Shown: positions 27,738 to 38,691, numbered from the stretch's first letter. The stretch: 64,000 nt of DNA from Hippopus hippopus (GCA_946811185.2 OX328096.1:24059881-24123880), one strand, 5' to 3'. Program-made: numbers and translations. Notes: generated by a model not told the origin, from the letters alone.

Positions 27738-27991
27738 GGGTCATACTCTGTGAAAAGGGGGCTTAATGCATCTGCAAAAAGTATCGACCAAGGTCAGCCT
27801 ACGCAGTCCGAGCAGGTTGACCTGTGCCGAAACTTTTTGCTATTGGTCAATTTTCAGCATGTGGAGTGACCAGTCAACCTCATGATTCAGTCAACAATGG
27901 TTTTGATGGACCCGTAACTATGTGATGACTTGCATGGAAAAATGCAACAGGGAGATGCATTTAACAACCCTTTTGCTAGAGCATGGCTCAT
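27738..27991 (-). mobile_element. TGAGCCATGCTC MITE
   Basis: Starts GGGTCATACTCTGTGAAAAG and ends TTGCTAGAGCATGGCTCAT; full length with point changes. Confidence 0.75.
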
Positions 27992-28446
27992 ATTCATTTG
28001 CCATTCATAATAAGAAATTATAACTAACTTAATCAGTATTTGACATAATTTCTTATTGTTTTCAAGTAACATTGTCAATAATTGCAAACTGGTTCTTAAA
28101 ATAGGTATATAATAAAAGGAATACCATGTTATAGCAACTTTTCTGGTGCTCAGATTTGCTTCTCACTGCATGGGAAAATTTTGACATCAAATTTAACCAA
28201 TGCAGCTCGAAGCAATTATGTACAAGCACAGGAAAAGCTTCTACAACCTAATATTCAGTACATGTATGTATAATTCAGTATGTTCTAAAACCAAATAAAA
28301 CCTGCCACACATCTAAACAAATGAGTATTATAAGTATACAGTTAGTTCTAATGGCTTTGCACCCACTGCTCACTATGTGCACAACACAGTTGTCTCCCCT
28401 GCACTGATCCTTGTGTTACAAATCCATCACAAATAATACCATACAT

Positions 28447-28892
28447 ATGAGCCATGCTTCGGCAAAAGGGAGTTCAATGTATCTCCATGCTCCATTAACC
28501 CTTTACCAGACGGCAAAATTTTTGCCTTGTCCAAATTGAAAGCATTTGCAGACGTCAATTTCAATGTGGCTCAAATGGTGCAATTATCCTTTGATAGGGT
28601 AGAAAACATTGTGGGGAAAGGAGAAAATGCTGGTTACCAGCATTTTCTCCTTTTCCCGCAATGTTTTCAAAAGTCTTCTTTCCCAGGGTCGCTAAAAGTT
28701 GGCATTGTGTGGTAAAGGGTTAAACCAAGTATCCAGAAAATGCAATTTGGTTAACAACCAACTGAATCATAAGATACACTGGTTCTTTGACACTCACCGA
28801 TGGCAAAAAGTTTTAATCCAGGTCAGACTGAACAGGCTGCCAGGGTCAATACTGTTTGCAGATGCACTAAACCCCTTTTCACAGAGCATGGC
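28447..28892 (+). mobile_element. TGAGCCATGCTC MITE split by a TTAA-family MITE
   Basis: Left part 28447-28494 and right part 28724-28892 (ending CACAGAGCATGGCT) surround the insertion. Confidence 0.8.
28495..28723 (+). mobile_element. TTAA-family MITE, full length, nested
   Basis: TTAA on both sides, 229 bp, inside the preceding MITE; the central palindrome is intact apart from single changes. Confidence 0.92.
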
Positions 28893-29068
28893 TGATACAT
28901 TTATGATATACATACATGTATACATGTAAATATGAAAAAAAAAAATATTGAAAACTCTGACTGGATCAAGAAATTACAACAAATGTGAATATGCCATCAA
29001 ATGGCCTTTTTTTTTCTACACTAACTGTTAGACTGTCTTCATTTCCAATAAGTTCATCAAGCCCTTGA

Positions 29069-29298
29069 TTAACTCTCTACCAAACAACAAAATTTTAGAC
29101 TGGTCCAAATTGACAGCATTTGTAGACAACAAATTAACGATGGTCCAAATTACGAAATTTGCCCTTGATAGGGAAGAAAACATTGTGGGAAAAGGAGAAA
29201 ATGCTGGTTACCAGCATTTTCTCCTTTTCCCTCAATGTTTTCAAATGCCTTCTTCCTCAGGGTCGTTAAAAGTCGGTATTGTGTGATAAAAGAGCTAA
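29069..29298 (+). mobile_element. TTAA-family MITE
   Basis: The left TTAA is intact; the right one has become CTAA. Confidence 0.88.
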
Positions 29299-29669
29299 AC
29301 AAACAATTTGTGCCAGTTTCAAAACCAGCTCAAAATAAATACGGACTTCATTCAATCAATATCAGAACATCAGAGATTAAACTGAAAGCTCTGTCAAGTC
29401 TAATGTTGATCTGCTTCAGCAACTAAAGTCAGAATTATACATTCAAAGGTATTAAAAAAAAAAATTAGTATAGAGATCTTTCTTTGTTATGGCATAAGAT
29501 ACTCATGTAGTGCAAAAGTGGTCCTTAAAACAATAATCTAGAATATGGCTTGTTTTCAAATGCAGGAAAAAAGAAAAACAAAGGCTTTAGATTATGATAT
29601 ACTGCATCATTGGTAACAAAGGTGCACTTCTTCACTACATCCATCACCCATGGGATATATACGGAATGT

Positions 29670-29850
29670 TAAAATCTTTAAACATATGCAGAAGACAAAT
29701 TCATCATAGCTCAAATGGTTCTTTTTTGAAAAGTTAGAAAATGTTATGATTAAAGGAGAAAATGCTGGGGACCAGCATTTTCTCCTTTTTCCAAAATGCT
29801 TTCACTGCTTTTTTCTCCAGTATTGCTGTGTTTTTGAATTTTTTAATAGG
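29670..29850 (+). mobile_element. TTAA-family MITE, worn fragment
   Basis: The palindrome is centred on GCTGGGGACCAGC; both ends lost. Confidence 0.6.
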
Positions 29851-29929
29851 CTGATAAGGTATTAAAAGGCCATATGAATATTCAAGGACAATGGTGTTCC
29901 TTAAGTCAAGTGGCATTCAGAATATGAAT

Positions 29930-30544
29930 TTACCCTTTACCACACAATCTCAAATTTTCATGACACTGAGCAAGATGTCTTTTAAAAACATTGTGGGAAA
30001 ATGAGAAAATGCAGATTACCAGTATTTTCTCCTTTTCCCACAGTGTTTTTTTCTCTTTGGGACACAAATACCATCATATGAGCCACATTTAATCTGTTGT
30101 CTAGAAATGCTTTCAATTTGGACAAATTTAACCCTTTATCAAACATGCCTGCGTTTAAATGACCTCGCAGAATACAACTCTTAACCCTTTCCCAAATGAC
30201 AAATTTTAGACTCCTATGAATTCAAAACATCTGCAGACAATAAATTAAAAATAGATAAAAATGAGCTTAAATTCTCTGATAGGATAGAAAAAATTGTGGG
30301 AAAAGGAGAAAATGCGGGATACCTGCATTTTCTCCTTTTTCTAAAATGTTTTCAAAAGCCTTCTTTCAGGGTCGTGAAACCAGGGATTGTTTGGTAAAGG
30401 GTTAAAAACAAAATGGGAAAAGGATAAAATACCGATAACCAGCTTTTTTTTCTTTTTTTCACATAAAGTTTTTTAGTCTTTTTGAGACAAACTTCATCAT
30501 TTGAACAATACTTAATTTGTCTTCTGCAAATACTTACAATTTCA
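29930..30544. mobile_element. Chain of four TTAA-family pieces
   Basis: 29930-30130 (minus, near complete), 30127-30180 (terminus only), 30181-30405 (plus, complete with TTAA at each end) and 30402-30544 (minus, left end lost) follow one another and share TTAA junctions. Confidence 0.8.
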
Positions 30545-30773
30545 TTAACCCTTTACCAAACAATCCCTGGTTTTCACGACTCTGGGAAGGAAGGCTTTTG
30601 AAAACATTGTGGGAAAAGGAGAAAATGCTGGTAACCAGCATTTTCTCCTTTTCCCACAATGTTTTATACTCTATCAAAGACAGAAATCATCATTTGAGCT
30701 ACATTTAAATTGTAGACTTCAAATGATTTCATTTTGGTCAGGTCCAAAATTTTGTCGTGTGGTAAAGGGTTAA
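30545..30773 (-). mobile_element. TTAA-family MITE, reference copy with perfect 65-bp palindrome
   Basis: The element is 229 bp including flanking TTAA at 30545 and 30770. Its termini are short inverted repeats reading CCCTTTACCA from either end. Arms 30601-30632 and 30634-30665 are exact 32-bp reverse complements around one A. One flank carries CAATCCCTGGTTTTCACGAC, the other TCCAAAATTTTGTCGTGTGG, so the ends outside the palindrome are not alike. TTAA duplication and CCC-beginning termini are features of the piggyBac superfamily; no transposase is encoded. It lies about 125 bases past the RUFY stop codon, probably in its 3' UTR. Confidence 0.92.
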
Positions 30774-30897
30774 GTCTAAAATTTTGTTGCCTGGTAAAGA
30801 GGAATGTAATGTTTTGCGCTGAGTTACCAAGAATGAATATATACACATACTAATGATGCTAAGTGTGGCTTCTGGAAAAGTTTCACAAAAAATTGCA

Positions 30898-31041
30898 CTA
30901 TTTGCCTGTTGCGGAGTATCTCTGAAGAAGAATTTCTTGGCACGTATCACAGACCCGCACAGGCTTGGCTGATGATGGATGAGGCATCTTGTTATCAGAA
31001 CATTCAGCACAGAATATCTCTCCACAATTTCGACAGTGATG
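30898..31041 (-). CDS. RUFY1/2: RUFY terminal exon: FYVE zinc finger and stop
   Basis: The minus-strand exon begins after the acceptor TTTTTTTTTAACAG at 31042-31046 and ends with TAG at 30898-30900. It encodes [20 protein letters not shown] and [17 protein letters not shown]. These are the R/K-HHCRNCG, FCxxC and RVCDxC signatures of a FYVE finger, which binds phosphatidylinositol 3-phosphate on early endosomes. The [10 protein letters not shown] and CSDN wording, and an ending soon after LLQRYS, match the RUN-and-FYVE (RUFY) proteins, adaptors for endosome positioning and Rab effectors. Entry phase 0 agrees with the upstream exon. Confidence 0.93.
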   Translation of the reverse strand, partial: HHCRNCGEIFCAECSDNKMPHPSSAKPVRVCDTCQEILLQRYSATGK

Positions 31042-31379
31042 CTGTTAAAAAAAAAAAAATTTGTGTCACATGGTGGTACCAACGCTTGGCTGCAATTGCT
31101 TATAGAAATATAACGTAGACTGACATTAAATGAATGTCGAAAAAAGGGCATAACTACGTCAAAAATATTTTGATGGTAATCTGCCCCTATGGTATGGATT
31201 CGTACTTGATAGTTAACAGCTGGAGTATGAGTAAATATGTCCAGTAATGACAGAGATAAAATGTCAAAGATTTGCATGATGATGATGACATAGACAACCA
31301 CAGGGCTATGACAATACCTTGCTTTTTTTTAAATTTTTTCAAAAACAGCCTAGCAAAAAAATAAGGTAACACCCTGTGT

Positions 31380-31831
31380 CCCTTTATCATATGACAAAAT
31401 TTTAGACTGATCAAAATTGAGAGCATTAGCAGGCAACACATGTGGCTTAACTCTTCACCAAACAATCACAGGTTTTAACGACCCTGAGATAAAGGCCTTT
31501 TGAAAACATTGTGGAAAAAGTAGAAAATGCTGGTAGCCAGCATTTTCTACTTTTCCCACAATGTTTTCTACCCTATCAAAGACAATCATTTTATTTGTAG
31601 TACATTCAGATTTGTTGTCTGCAGATGCTTTCAATGTGGAACAGTCTCAATTTTTGTCGTTTGGGAAAGGGTTAAATGATAACATTTATCTTTTAATGGA
31701 TGTAAAAAAAAAAATCATGGGAAAAAAGAGTTAATGCTGGTTACCAACATTTTCTCCTTTTTCCAACAATGTTTTCAAAAGCTTTTCTGCTCAGTGTTAT
31801 TTTAACACACTGGGTTGTGTGGTAAAGGATT
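31380..31831 (+). mobile_element. TTAA-family MITE interrupted by another copy
   Basis: The outer parts 31380-31446 and 31676-31831 form one element; the break lies at GTGTGGC|TTAA, where undisturbed copies read GTGGCTCAAATGAT. Confidence 0.85.
31447..31675 (-). mobile_element. TTAA-family MITE inserted in a sister copy
   Basis: 229 bp with TTAA at both ends and an intact palindrome centred near GCTGGTAGCCAGC. Confidence 0.9.
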
Positions 31832-31939
31832 ATCCAGCAGAATGTTGAGCTGGCCAGTTATGGCACTTGTTGACAGTGTATATCTAAGTCAGACTCCACA
31901 AAATATCCCATGTTGAATTCATCTGAACTTAAAGATAAA

Positions 31940-32305
31940 GGCCTGGGCCCGTATTTACCAACAATTCTTGTGAGCATTCTTATTATGATTCTTAACCCTT
32001 TACCAGATGACAAAATGTTAACCTTGTCCAAATTGAAAGCATTTGCAGACAACAATTTCAATGTGGCTGAAATGGTGCAATTTTTCTTTGATAGGGTAAA
32101 AAAAAACATTGTGGGGATAGGAGAAAATGCTGGTTACCAGCATTTTCTCCTTTTCCCACAATGTTTTCAAAAGGCTTGTTTTCCAGGGTCGTGAAAAGTC
32201 GGCATTTTTAAAGGGTTAAAAACCAAATGGTTTGACCAACCTGGATTTGCGATACTTTCTAAATCTAGTATTAGACTTTGAACAAAAGTAGGAATGGTTG
32301 GTGAG
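31940..32305. mobile_element. Fold-back MITE (CGTATTTACCAACAATTCTT family) split by a TTAA MITE
   Basis: The left end GGGCCCGTATTTACCAACAA and right end GAATGGTTGGTGAGTATGG are inverted counterparts. The related complete copy is at 62189-62412. Confidence 0.7.
31992..32219 (+). mobile_element. TTAA-family MITE, nested
   Basis: Full length with TTAA flanks, inside the fold-back MITE. The terminus next to the right TTAA lost the usual GTGTGGT. Confidence 0.88.
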
Positions 32306-32533
32306 TATGGACACTGGTTATGTGATATTTGCAGCTTTTTACAAACGTAAGAATGTCCATTTTGATGTAGGGTTCTATTGAAATATATGAGATAATACAA
32401 CAAATAAAAAAAAAATCAGGATTAGTTAAAATAAAATTAATTCTTCTATCAGAAATTATTTATTGTAAATGGATAAAAAATCCTATCATTATATAAAACT
32501 CATCAGGTTTCAATGGCAAAGAATATTGAAATG

Positions 32534-32733
32534 TAACTCTTTACCAAACAATAAAATTTTGGACTCAACCAAATTGAAAGAGTCTGCAGACGACAATTTA
32601 AGTGTTGCACAAATGATGATTTCTGTCTTTGATTGGGTAGAAAAGATTGTGGAAAAGGAGAAAATGCTGGTTACCAGCATTTTCTCCATTTCCCACTATG
32701 TTTTCAAAGCCTTCTTTTTCAAGGGTTGTTTAA
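32534..32733 (+). mobile_element. TTAA-family MITE, right end lost
   Basis: Left terminus AACTCTTTACCAAACAATAA and full palindrome; ends at AAGGGTTGTTTA, just before RUFY exon sequence. Confidence 0.8.
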
Positions 32734-32800
32734 ATACGTATAGGATTAATGGCAAAAAATGATAAAATTCAGATGAAAAAGGGGAATATAAAAGCATTAC

Positions 32801-32927
32801 TTTTCTTCTAGCAACAGAAAATGGCTTTTCACACTGTTTGCAATGAGTGACCTCTTTGTCACTGGCCCAGGTGGCTTCTCTGCTGGCTAATTGTACCTCC
32901 TTCATATCCTCAACACGTAATTTTGAT
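32801..32927 (-). CDS. RUFY1/2: RUFY penultimate exon: first half of FYVE finger
   Basis: The 127-base exon lies between the acceptor ACTTGTAG and the donor AAAA|GTAATG. It encodes [20 protein letters not shown], then [20 protein letters not shown], which supplies the first zinc pair CxxC of the FYVE finger. The junction RRK to HHCRNCG with the terminal exon is seamless at phase 0. It enters at phase 2, completing a codon begun in the previous exon. Confidence 0.9.
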
Positions 32928-33049
32928 CTACAAGTACAGTTAAGTGGACTCTTTAAGATACATCTTTACTCTTTTTTCAGGCAGTTTTCAGCCAGTTTGT
33001 AACCCATTTCATCCTTACTGTGTGAAACACTGATCATTCTTGTATTTTG

Positions 33050-33176
33050 AATTTTGTCCTTTTCCTTTTATACTTCATCAAAAACAAATTCCATAATTTG
33101 AGCCACACTGCAATTGCCATCTGCAAATGCTTTCAATTTGGACAAGTCTAAAATTTTGCTGTACAGTAAAGGGTTA
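33050..33176 (-). mobile_element. TTAA-family MITE, distal half
   Basis: Only the sequence from the palindrome end to GTAAAGGGTTAA remains. Confidence 0.7.
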
Positions 33177-33344
33177 AATGAAATTTTACACTTGCAGGAA
33201 GCAGACATCAAAAGGTATATAGCCATTTTTTCCGTCTTATCTTTTCTACAAAATGTTAAAAGAATTCTGTTTTAAGCTATGTACAATGCATTATGCAGAT
33301 AAAATCATTTTAAACTATTCACTGCAGTAAACAAAAATAACGAG

Positions 33345-34080
33345 AGGGCCATGATGGCCCTACATCATGCACTTTATCAAATTGTACAAATGAAATATAA
33401 GCAGTGTTCCCCTTCTGTTGAACAGAACAGAACAACATTGAGCAATTTTTGTAAAGAATTAGCTAAAGATGAAAAGCAGTTTAGGGTGTTTCAGTAGCTT
33501 TCTATCTTAGGCTCTGGTGGCCATCTTGTTCTGTAAAGGGTCAGCTGCGAAACATCTCTGTGAAATTATTTCAAAATCCATCCACTGGTTAAGAATAACC
33601 ATTCTTAAAATATTTCTCCATTTTCAGCTCTGGCAGCAGGCATGACTAAGAGAAGAAGTTGTATAAGGACTTGTCTATTTTTCTATTACCTCTAGTGGAC
33701 ATCTTATTCTGCAGATTGGTGCCATTTCAGCAATTTTGATTGAGGGTCATTCATGGAATATTTCAGTCAAATTATTTCAAAATCCTCCACATGGTTTTGG
33801 ATGAGAAGTCACACAAGGAATTTTCTATTTCTAGCTCTGGAGACCTTTTTGTTGAGTGGAGCAGAGCCTCTGAAACAATTTTGGTGCAAAATCACCCGAG
33901 GAACATTTCAGTGAAAGTACTTGAAAAATTTCCTGCTGGTTTTGGAGGGAAACTTGTTGATTTTTTTTTCTATTTGTAGCTCTAATGGCTATCTTCAGCC
34001 TTTAGACTAGACAAAGACTAATCACAAAAGCTCATCTTGAGCATCTCGTGCTCATGTGAGCTGAAAAGTAGTTCTAGTTC
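33345..34080. repeat. GAGGGCCATGATGGCCC element with ~90-150-bp internal units
   Basis: Begins GAGAGGGCCATGATGGCCCT and ends GAGCATCTCGTGCTCATGTGAGCTG. Sub-repeats contain CATTTCAGTCAAATTATTTC and TCTAGCTCTGG-type text. It ends 11 bases before RUFY exon 34091-34315. Confidence 0.65.
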
Positions 34081-34090
34081 CTATACTAAC

Positions 34091-34315
34091 TCGCTCAGAT
34101 GTGAACCAAGTTCAGCAAGTGCCTTCTCTTGGTCTTCAAACAGATGTTTCAACTCTGTATGTTGTCTTTGTAGTTGGGTATATTCCTCTTGCACATGTTT
34201 CAATGCCTGCAATTCCGACTGCAGCTGACTCACTTTTGACTTTTCATGCTCCAAATTTTTCTGTAAATTCCCCCTCCATTCTCTCTCTATCCTCAAATCT
34301 GTCTCCAAAGCAGTT
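34091..34315 (-). CDS. RUFY1/2: RUFY coiled-coil exon
   Basis: The 225-base exon lies between the acceptor CTTATAG and the donor GA|GTTAGT. It encodes a heptad-rich coiled coil: LETDLRIEREWRGNLQKNLE, then SQLQSELQALKHVQEEYTQL and DQEKALAELGSHLSE. The wording LxxERxWRxxLQxxLxxEK and QEKALAELGxxLSE is characteristic of the RUFY C-terminal coil just before the FYVE finger. Phases are 2 in and 2 out, consistent with both neighbours. No methionine start belongs here. Confidence 0.9.
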
Positions 34316-34385
34316 CTATAAGATAGAGTTTACATTGAGAGAAGTATGATGTTAATACAAGTAGGAAAAGTGTTTAACCCTTCCA

Positions 34386-34735
34386 CCCTTTACCACACAA
34401 TCCTGAGTTTTAATAACCATAAAGAATAATCCCTTTGAAAAGATTGTGGGAAAAGGAGAAAATGCTGGTAATCAGCATTTTCTCTTTTTCCTATAATGTT
34501 TCCTACCCCATCAATGACAAGTTCCATCATTTGAGTTGTCTGCAAATGCTTTCAGTTTGATTTACTTGTGTGGTAAAGAGTTAACAAACAATCCCAAACG
34601 GACCCAGGAGGAAATTTTCTTCTTTTCCCACAATGTTTTTATATTCTTTCAGAGACAAATTTCATCATTGAGCTACATTTAATCTGTTGTTTGCAAATGC
34701 TTTCAAGATGGACCAGTCGTTTGGTAAAGAGTTAA
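34386..34735 (-). mobile_element. Two consecutive TTAA-family MITEs
   Basis: 34386-34584 is near complete. 34581-34735 shares its TTAA and lacks the first half of the palindrome. Confidence 0.8.
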
Positions 34736-34951
34736 GCCTTCGAAAAGCAGTATTTCTAAGATATTCCCTAAACCCTAAGTTGTAGGTTCTCATGAGGGCA
34801 TTTCTGTCAAGACAATATGTACAGCAATTTTGTTGCCTGGTAAGGACTTCATCAAATAAAAACTTTGTGCTCCAATAAGACCTGGAAACTTGCAATTCTC
34901 AGACTAAAACTATGGAAAGTAAAGACCCAAGATAAAGGGGAAAAAGTAAAA

Positions 34952-35159
34952 GAGCTATGCTCTGATAAAAGGGGGTTTTATGCATCTTCGTGCAAGTCAT
35001 CATGTAATTATGGATCCATTAAATCCATTTTGTCTACCAACTTACTAAATTGTGAGTTAGACTGGTCCTTGGACATGCAGAAAATTTACTGAAAGCAAAA
35101 AGTTTTGACCCCGGCTATTTAAAGGTGCATTTACCCTTCTTTTCACACAGCATGACTCA
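34952..35159 (+). mobile_element. TGAGCCATGCTC MITE, hairpin deleted
   Basis: GAGCTATGCTCTGATAAAAG to CACACAGCATGACTCA; the GGTCAGCCTG hairpin is reduced to CCCCGGC. Confidence 0.75.
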
Positions 35160-35328
35160 ATTGCTTGTCGCAAGCAATTGCTCCTTTTCCCATCCTTTCC
35201 TTCAAAACTTTCTTCATCCTATAATTTGTACTAGTTTTTAATACAAGTAGGTCTAAGAAAAGTTTGTATTGCCTGTAATGGCTAAAATAATTTCAGACTC
35301 CTCTAATCCTTATTGGATTATTCTACAT

Positions 35329-35720
35329 CCCTTCACCACACTACCCTGACTTTTAACAATGTTCAGGACAAAAACTTTTGAAAACATTGTGGAAAAAGAG
35401 AAAATGAGTGACCAGTACATCCCCCTCTTCCTATAATGTTTTCTACCCTTTCAAAGACTATTTCCACTATTTGCGCTACATTAAATCTGTTGTCTACAAA
35501 TGCTTTGAATGTGAAGAAGTCCAAAATTTTGTCATTTGGTAAAGAGTTAAGGAATAGCGTTTCTGAAAACACTAGGACTGCTGGAGAAATTGCAGATAGT
35601 CAGCATTTACCCGATTTCCCAAAATGTTTTTAACCATAATTCCCATCACTTTTGCCCATATGCATGTTTGTTGTTTTCAAATGCATTCAAAATGGATGAG
35701 TACAATTTGTTGACTGGTAC
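35329..35720 (-). mobile_element. Two TTAA-family MITEs, second strongly worn
   Basis: 35329-35550 ends GGTAAAGAGTTAA. 35562-35720 retains only the pattern CAGCATTTACC and the distal TTTTGTTGACTGGTA-like end. Confidence 0.65.
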
Positions 35721-35944
35721 AATCAAATCCATCTAGATATTTAGTTGCATGAGAAGAAACATGTAGGTAAATGTAGTAACCAATCAAATCAACCAAGAGC
35801 CCAACAAGGGTTTCGGACTTAATGTTGATAAATGTTTTTCTGCCTATCCCAACAAGAAAATTATCTTAGACCTTGGAACGCTGAGCAATAGCAGCCCTTA
35901 GGGATATCATTTACGAATAAAAAACAGATAAACTATGAGTCCTG

Positions 35945-36167
35945 AACCCCTCACTAAAAAATACCAGTTTAACCATCCTGAGAAAGGAGGCTTTTGGAGA
36001 CATTGTAGAGAACAAATTAAATGCCGGTAATCAGTATTTTCTCCTATTCCCATCATGTTTTTTCTGTTCAAAGATACATTTTATCATTTGAGCCAGGTTC
36101 AATATGTGGTCTGTAAATGCTTTCAACATAGAAAAGTAAAAAATTTTATCATCCTGTAAAGGGTTAA
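35945..36167 (-). mobile_element. TTAA-family MITE, diverged
   Basis: Ends CTGTAAAGGGTTAA; the palindrome is broken by AACAAATTAAATGCC. Confidence 0.75.
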
Positions 36168-36527
36168 TAAAGCATACAGGCCTACTCCTTTTCACAAGTT
36201 ATATTTCTCTTTTGTTACTCAAGAGCCATTCTCTAAAATGGAAGCATCTTAGCATACTGATCAACAATAATTCTGTATGTACAAAAATGGAACTAGATCT
36301 ATATAAAAAGTGAAAAAGAGGCATAATTTTTACCCATGAAAGTAACCAAATGTGCTATGAAAAACATGAACTTATGGTCTCCACATTGTTACAAGTGGAG
36401 ACAGAATGGTGGTAAACAATAGCTCAATTTCCTACAATGTTCCAAGGTCTTCTTTTTATATATTTCTCATTGTTATGATCAACTTTATTTTAATAATGAA
36501 TGGAAAGTATATTTCTCTTCTTATGAC

Positions 36528-36836
36528 TGATTGACTCTATGGTGTTTTACTCTGTTTTCAACATTATTTCAGTTATATTGCGGCAGCCACTGCACCTATC
36601 CATGCTTTTCTGGGGTTTCTTTTACCAGTACTCCACACAATATTCTTTCCAAGCCACTGGCTGCTTTCCCATATAATCATTGTTGAGACAATAGTCAGTG
36701 GTGAGAGAGGAATGCATCCTGTCACAATGACTATCATCAAACCTCAGAAAGAAAACTGGCTAATCACTCTAGTGATCGAACGAGCAACCCACTATTCTCA
36801 AGTCCTGTACACTACCGACTCAGCTACCAGGGCTTG
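36528..36836 (-). mobile_element. tRNA-derived SINE
   Basis: The tail end GACTCTATGGTGTTTTACTC is at low coordinate. The body CCAAGCCACTGGCTGCTTTC is intact, and the head region CTACCGACTCAGCTACCAGG keeps an A box; the B box is altered. Confidence 0.8.
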
Positions 36837-36967
36837 GCTTTCTCTTCTTAATTAATGTGAAGACAATACAATAATTGTTACAGGAAAAAAGTAGAAAAAC
36901 TGACCATCTTCACGACAAAAGGTTACAGAGTACACAGGAAAGAAAAGAAATGTCAAAAAATTAATAC

Positions 36968-37054
36968 CTTTTAGCATCTTTATCTGCTAAATTTTGTCCA
37001 AGTTTTCTGGCTGTTTCTTCAGCTGCATTTTTGTCACTTTCACTCTGTTTCAAT
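36968..37054 (-). CDS. RUFY1/2: RUFY small coiled-coil exon
   Basis: The 87-base exon lies between the acceptor ATTTGCAG and the donor AAAAG|GTATT. It encodes LKQSESDKNAAEETARKLGQ and a charged continuation ending KDAKR across the junction, a helical coiled-coil segment. Phase 2 at both ends matches the exons on each side; length and phase are the main support because coils are weakly specific. Confidence 0.8.
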
Positions 37055-37129
37055 CTGCAAATGAGTTTCAAACATACAAACAAGTGGTAAAATCTTCATA
37101 ATTCAAAAAGGCATTTACTAGAATATAGT

Positions 37130-37353
37130 GCTTTGCCACACAATCCCGACTTTTAACGACCCTCCACAAGAAGGTTTTTGAAAACATTGTGGGAAAAGGA
37201 GAAAATGCTGGTAACCAGCATTTTCTCCATTTTCCACAATGTTTTCTATCCATCTAACATCATATTTCAATTTTTGAGTCACATTTATCTTGTTGTCTTC
37301 AAATGCTTTCAATTTGGACAAGTCTACAGTTTTGTTGTTTGGTAAAGAGTTAA
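37130..37353 (-). mobile_element. TTAA-family MITE
   Basis: Complete except for the first TTAA; contains GACTTTTAACGACCCTCCAC. Confidence 0.85.
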
Positions 37354-37617
37354 GCATTTGCTTGAAACAAAATATCTTTAGAAACAAGATATCCACTTTT
37401 GCATGGCTTGCTCCCAGGCAGAAATGCATTATCATCACTTGCATGGGTAGGTTTCAAAAAGCTAGCCCACATACTTTTGCAGTTATCGCAAATTCATTTT
37501 TTTTTTTTCATATTCAATACCAGTGTCCTTTTTCTTGAAAAAATTTAATATCTGCATCTTATTGTCAAAAGAAGGACAAATTTCATCTTTTGAGTCAATG
37601 CCAACATGCAATCTTAT

Positions 37618-37868
37618 TCTAGCTATGCCCTGGCAAAAGGGGGCTTAATGCATCTCCATGATATAATATACCAAGCAAGTCATCTCATAATAATGGATCC
37701 ACAGAATCCATTTAGTCTTCAATTTACTGGATCTGGGGGTAGAATGGTCCTTAGCCATACAGAAAATTTACATATAGCAAAAAAGTTTAAACCCATATCA
37801 GCAAGCCTGACATTGGTCGATATTTTTTTGCAGATGTATTTTGCCCTCTTTTCACAGAGCATGACTAA
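37618..37868 (+). mobile_element. TGAGCCATGCTC MITE
   Basis: TAGCTATGCCCTGGCAAAAG to TTTCACAGAGCATGACTA; two bases later a TTAA MITE begins. Confidence 0.8.
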
Positions 37869-37869
37869 T

Positions 37870-38098
37870 TTAACTCTTTACCAGACGACAAAACTGTTGA
37901 CTTGTCCAAATTGAAAGCACTTGCAGATGACAAATTAAATGTGGCTCAAAAATTGAAATTTGTTTTGGGAAGGGTAGAAAACAATGTGGGAAAAGGAGAA
38001 AATGCTGGTAACCAGCATTTTCTCCTTTTCCCACAATGTTTTCAAAAGGCTTCTTTCTCAGGGTCGTTAAAAGTCGGGATTGTGTGGTAAAGAGTTAA
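37870..38098 (+). mobile_element. TTAA-family MITE, full length
   Basis: 229 bp with both TTAA sites and a clean palindrome. Confidence 0.92.
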
Positions 38099-38125
38099 TT
38101 TTTCTTAACAGTGACTTTGACCTTA

Positions 38126-38355
38126 ATAAACTCTTAACCAGATGTAAAAAAATTGGACTGGACCAAATTGAAAGCATTTGCAGACAGCAAAATAAATGTG
38201 ACTCAAAAATTGAAATTTGTTTTGGGAAAGGAAGAAAACATTGTGGGAAAAGGAGAAAATGCTGGTTACCAGCATTTTCTCCTTTATTCACAATGTTTTC
38301 AGAAGGTTTCTTTCTCAGGGTCATGAAAACCAGGGAGTGTTTGGTAAAGAATTAA
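38126..38355 (+). mobile_element. TTAA-family MITE
   Basis: Same orientation as the previous copy, 28 bases away; the right TTAA is present, the left is diverged. Confidence 0.85.
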
Positions 38356-38487
38356 CAGAACTATCTTAGAATAATGCATGTATATGCATAACATCTGCAA
38401 ACAATTTTCCCTAATTTCAAATTTGCAAGGAGTTCAAAAACTATATCATATAATAAAATTCAACAGCATGACAAAAGTTTTCACAGC

Positions 38488-38659
38488 TCTTAGAAAAGGG
38501 CTATTGAAATCATTACAGGAAAAGGAGAAAAATGCTTGTAATTAGCATTTTCTCCTTTTCCAACTATGGTATCTACCCTTTCAGAGATAAATTCCATGTC
38601 GTCTGCAAGTGCTTTTAGTTTTCAACAAGAGCAGAATTTTGTCGTCTGACAAAATTAAA
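38488..38659 (-). mobile_element. TTAA-family MITE, left terminus lost
   Basis: Palindrome from ACAGGAAAAGGAG, ending TGTCGTCTGACAAAATTAA just before a RUFY exon. Confidence 0.7.
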
Positions 38660-38691
38660 GACTTAATTTATCAGTTATGCAGCAGACATAC

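Larger units (their letters stand above)
22976..30897. other. Gene-poor stretch between COX6B and RUFY, repeat mosaic
   Basis: COX6B and RUFY converge here. The stretch is built from TTAA-family and TGAGCCATGCTC MITEs and two SINE copies, listed separately. No other gene seen. Confidence 0.7.
31042..32800 (-). other. RUFY last intron
   Basis: Holds nested TTAA-family copies and a fold-back MITE, described separately; no additional exon seen. Confidence 0.75.

Noticed and set aside
28527..28715. Recurrent small open frames with wording like KLKAFADNKFNVAQM and ENAGYQHFLLFPQCF
   Set aside because: They recur in every TTAA-family MITE because the palindrome happens to be open in that frame; they are not genes.
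30738..31301. Minus-strand open frame of 187 codons overlapping the FYVE exon
   Set aside because: It runs in another frame than the HHCRNCG exon and through intron, MITE and UTR sequence.
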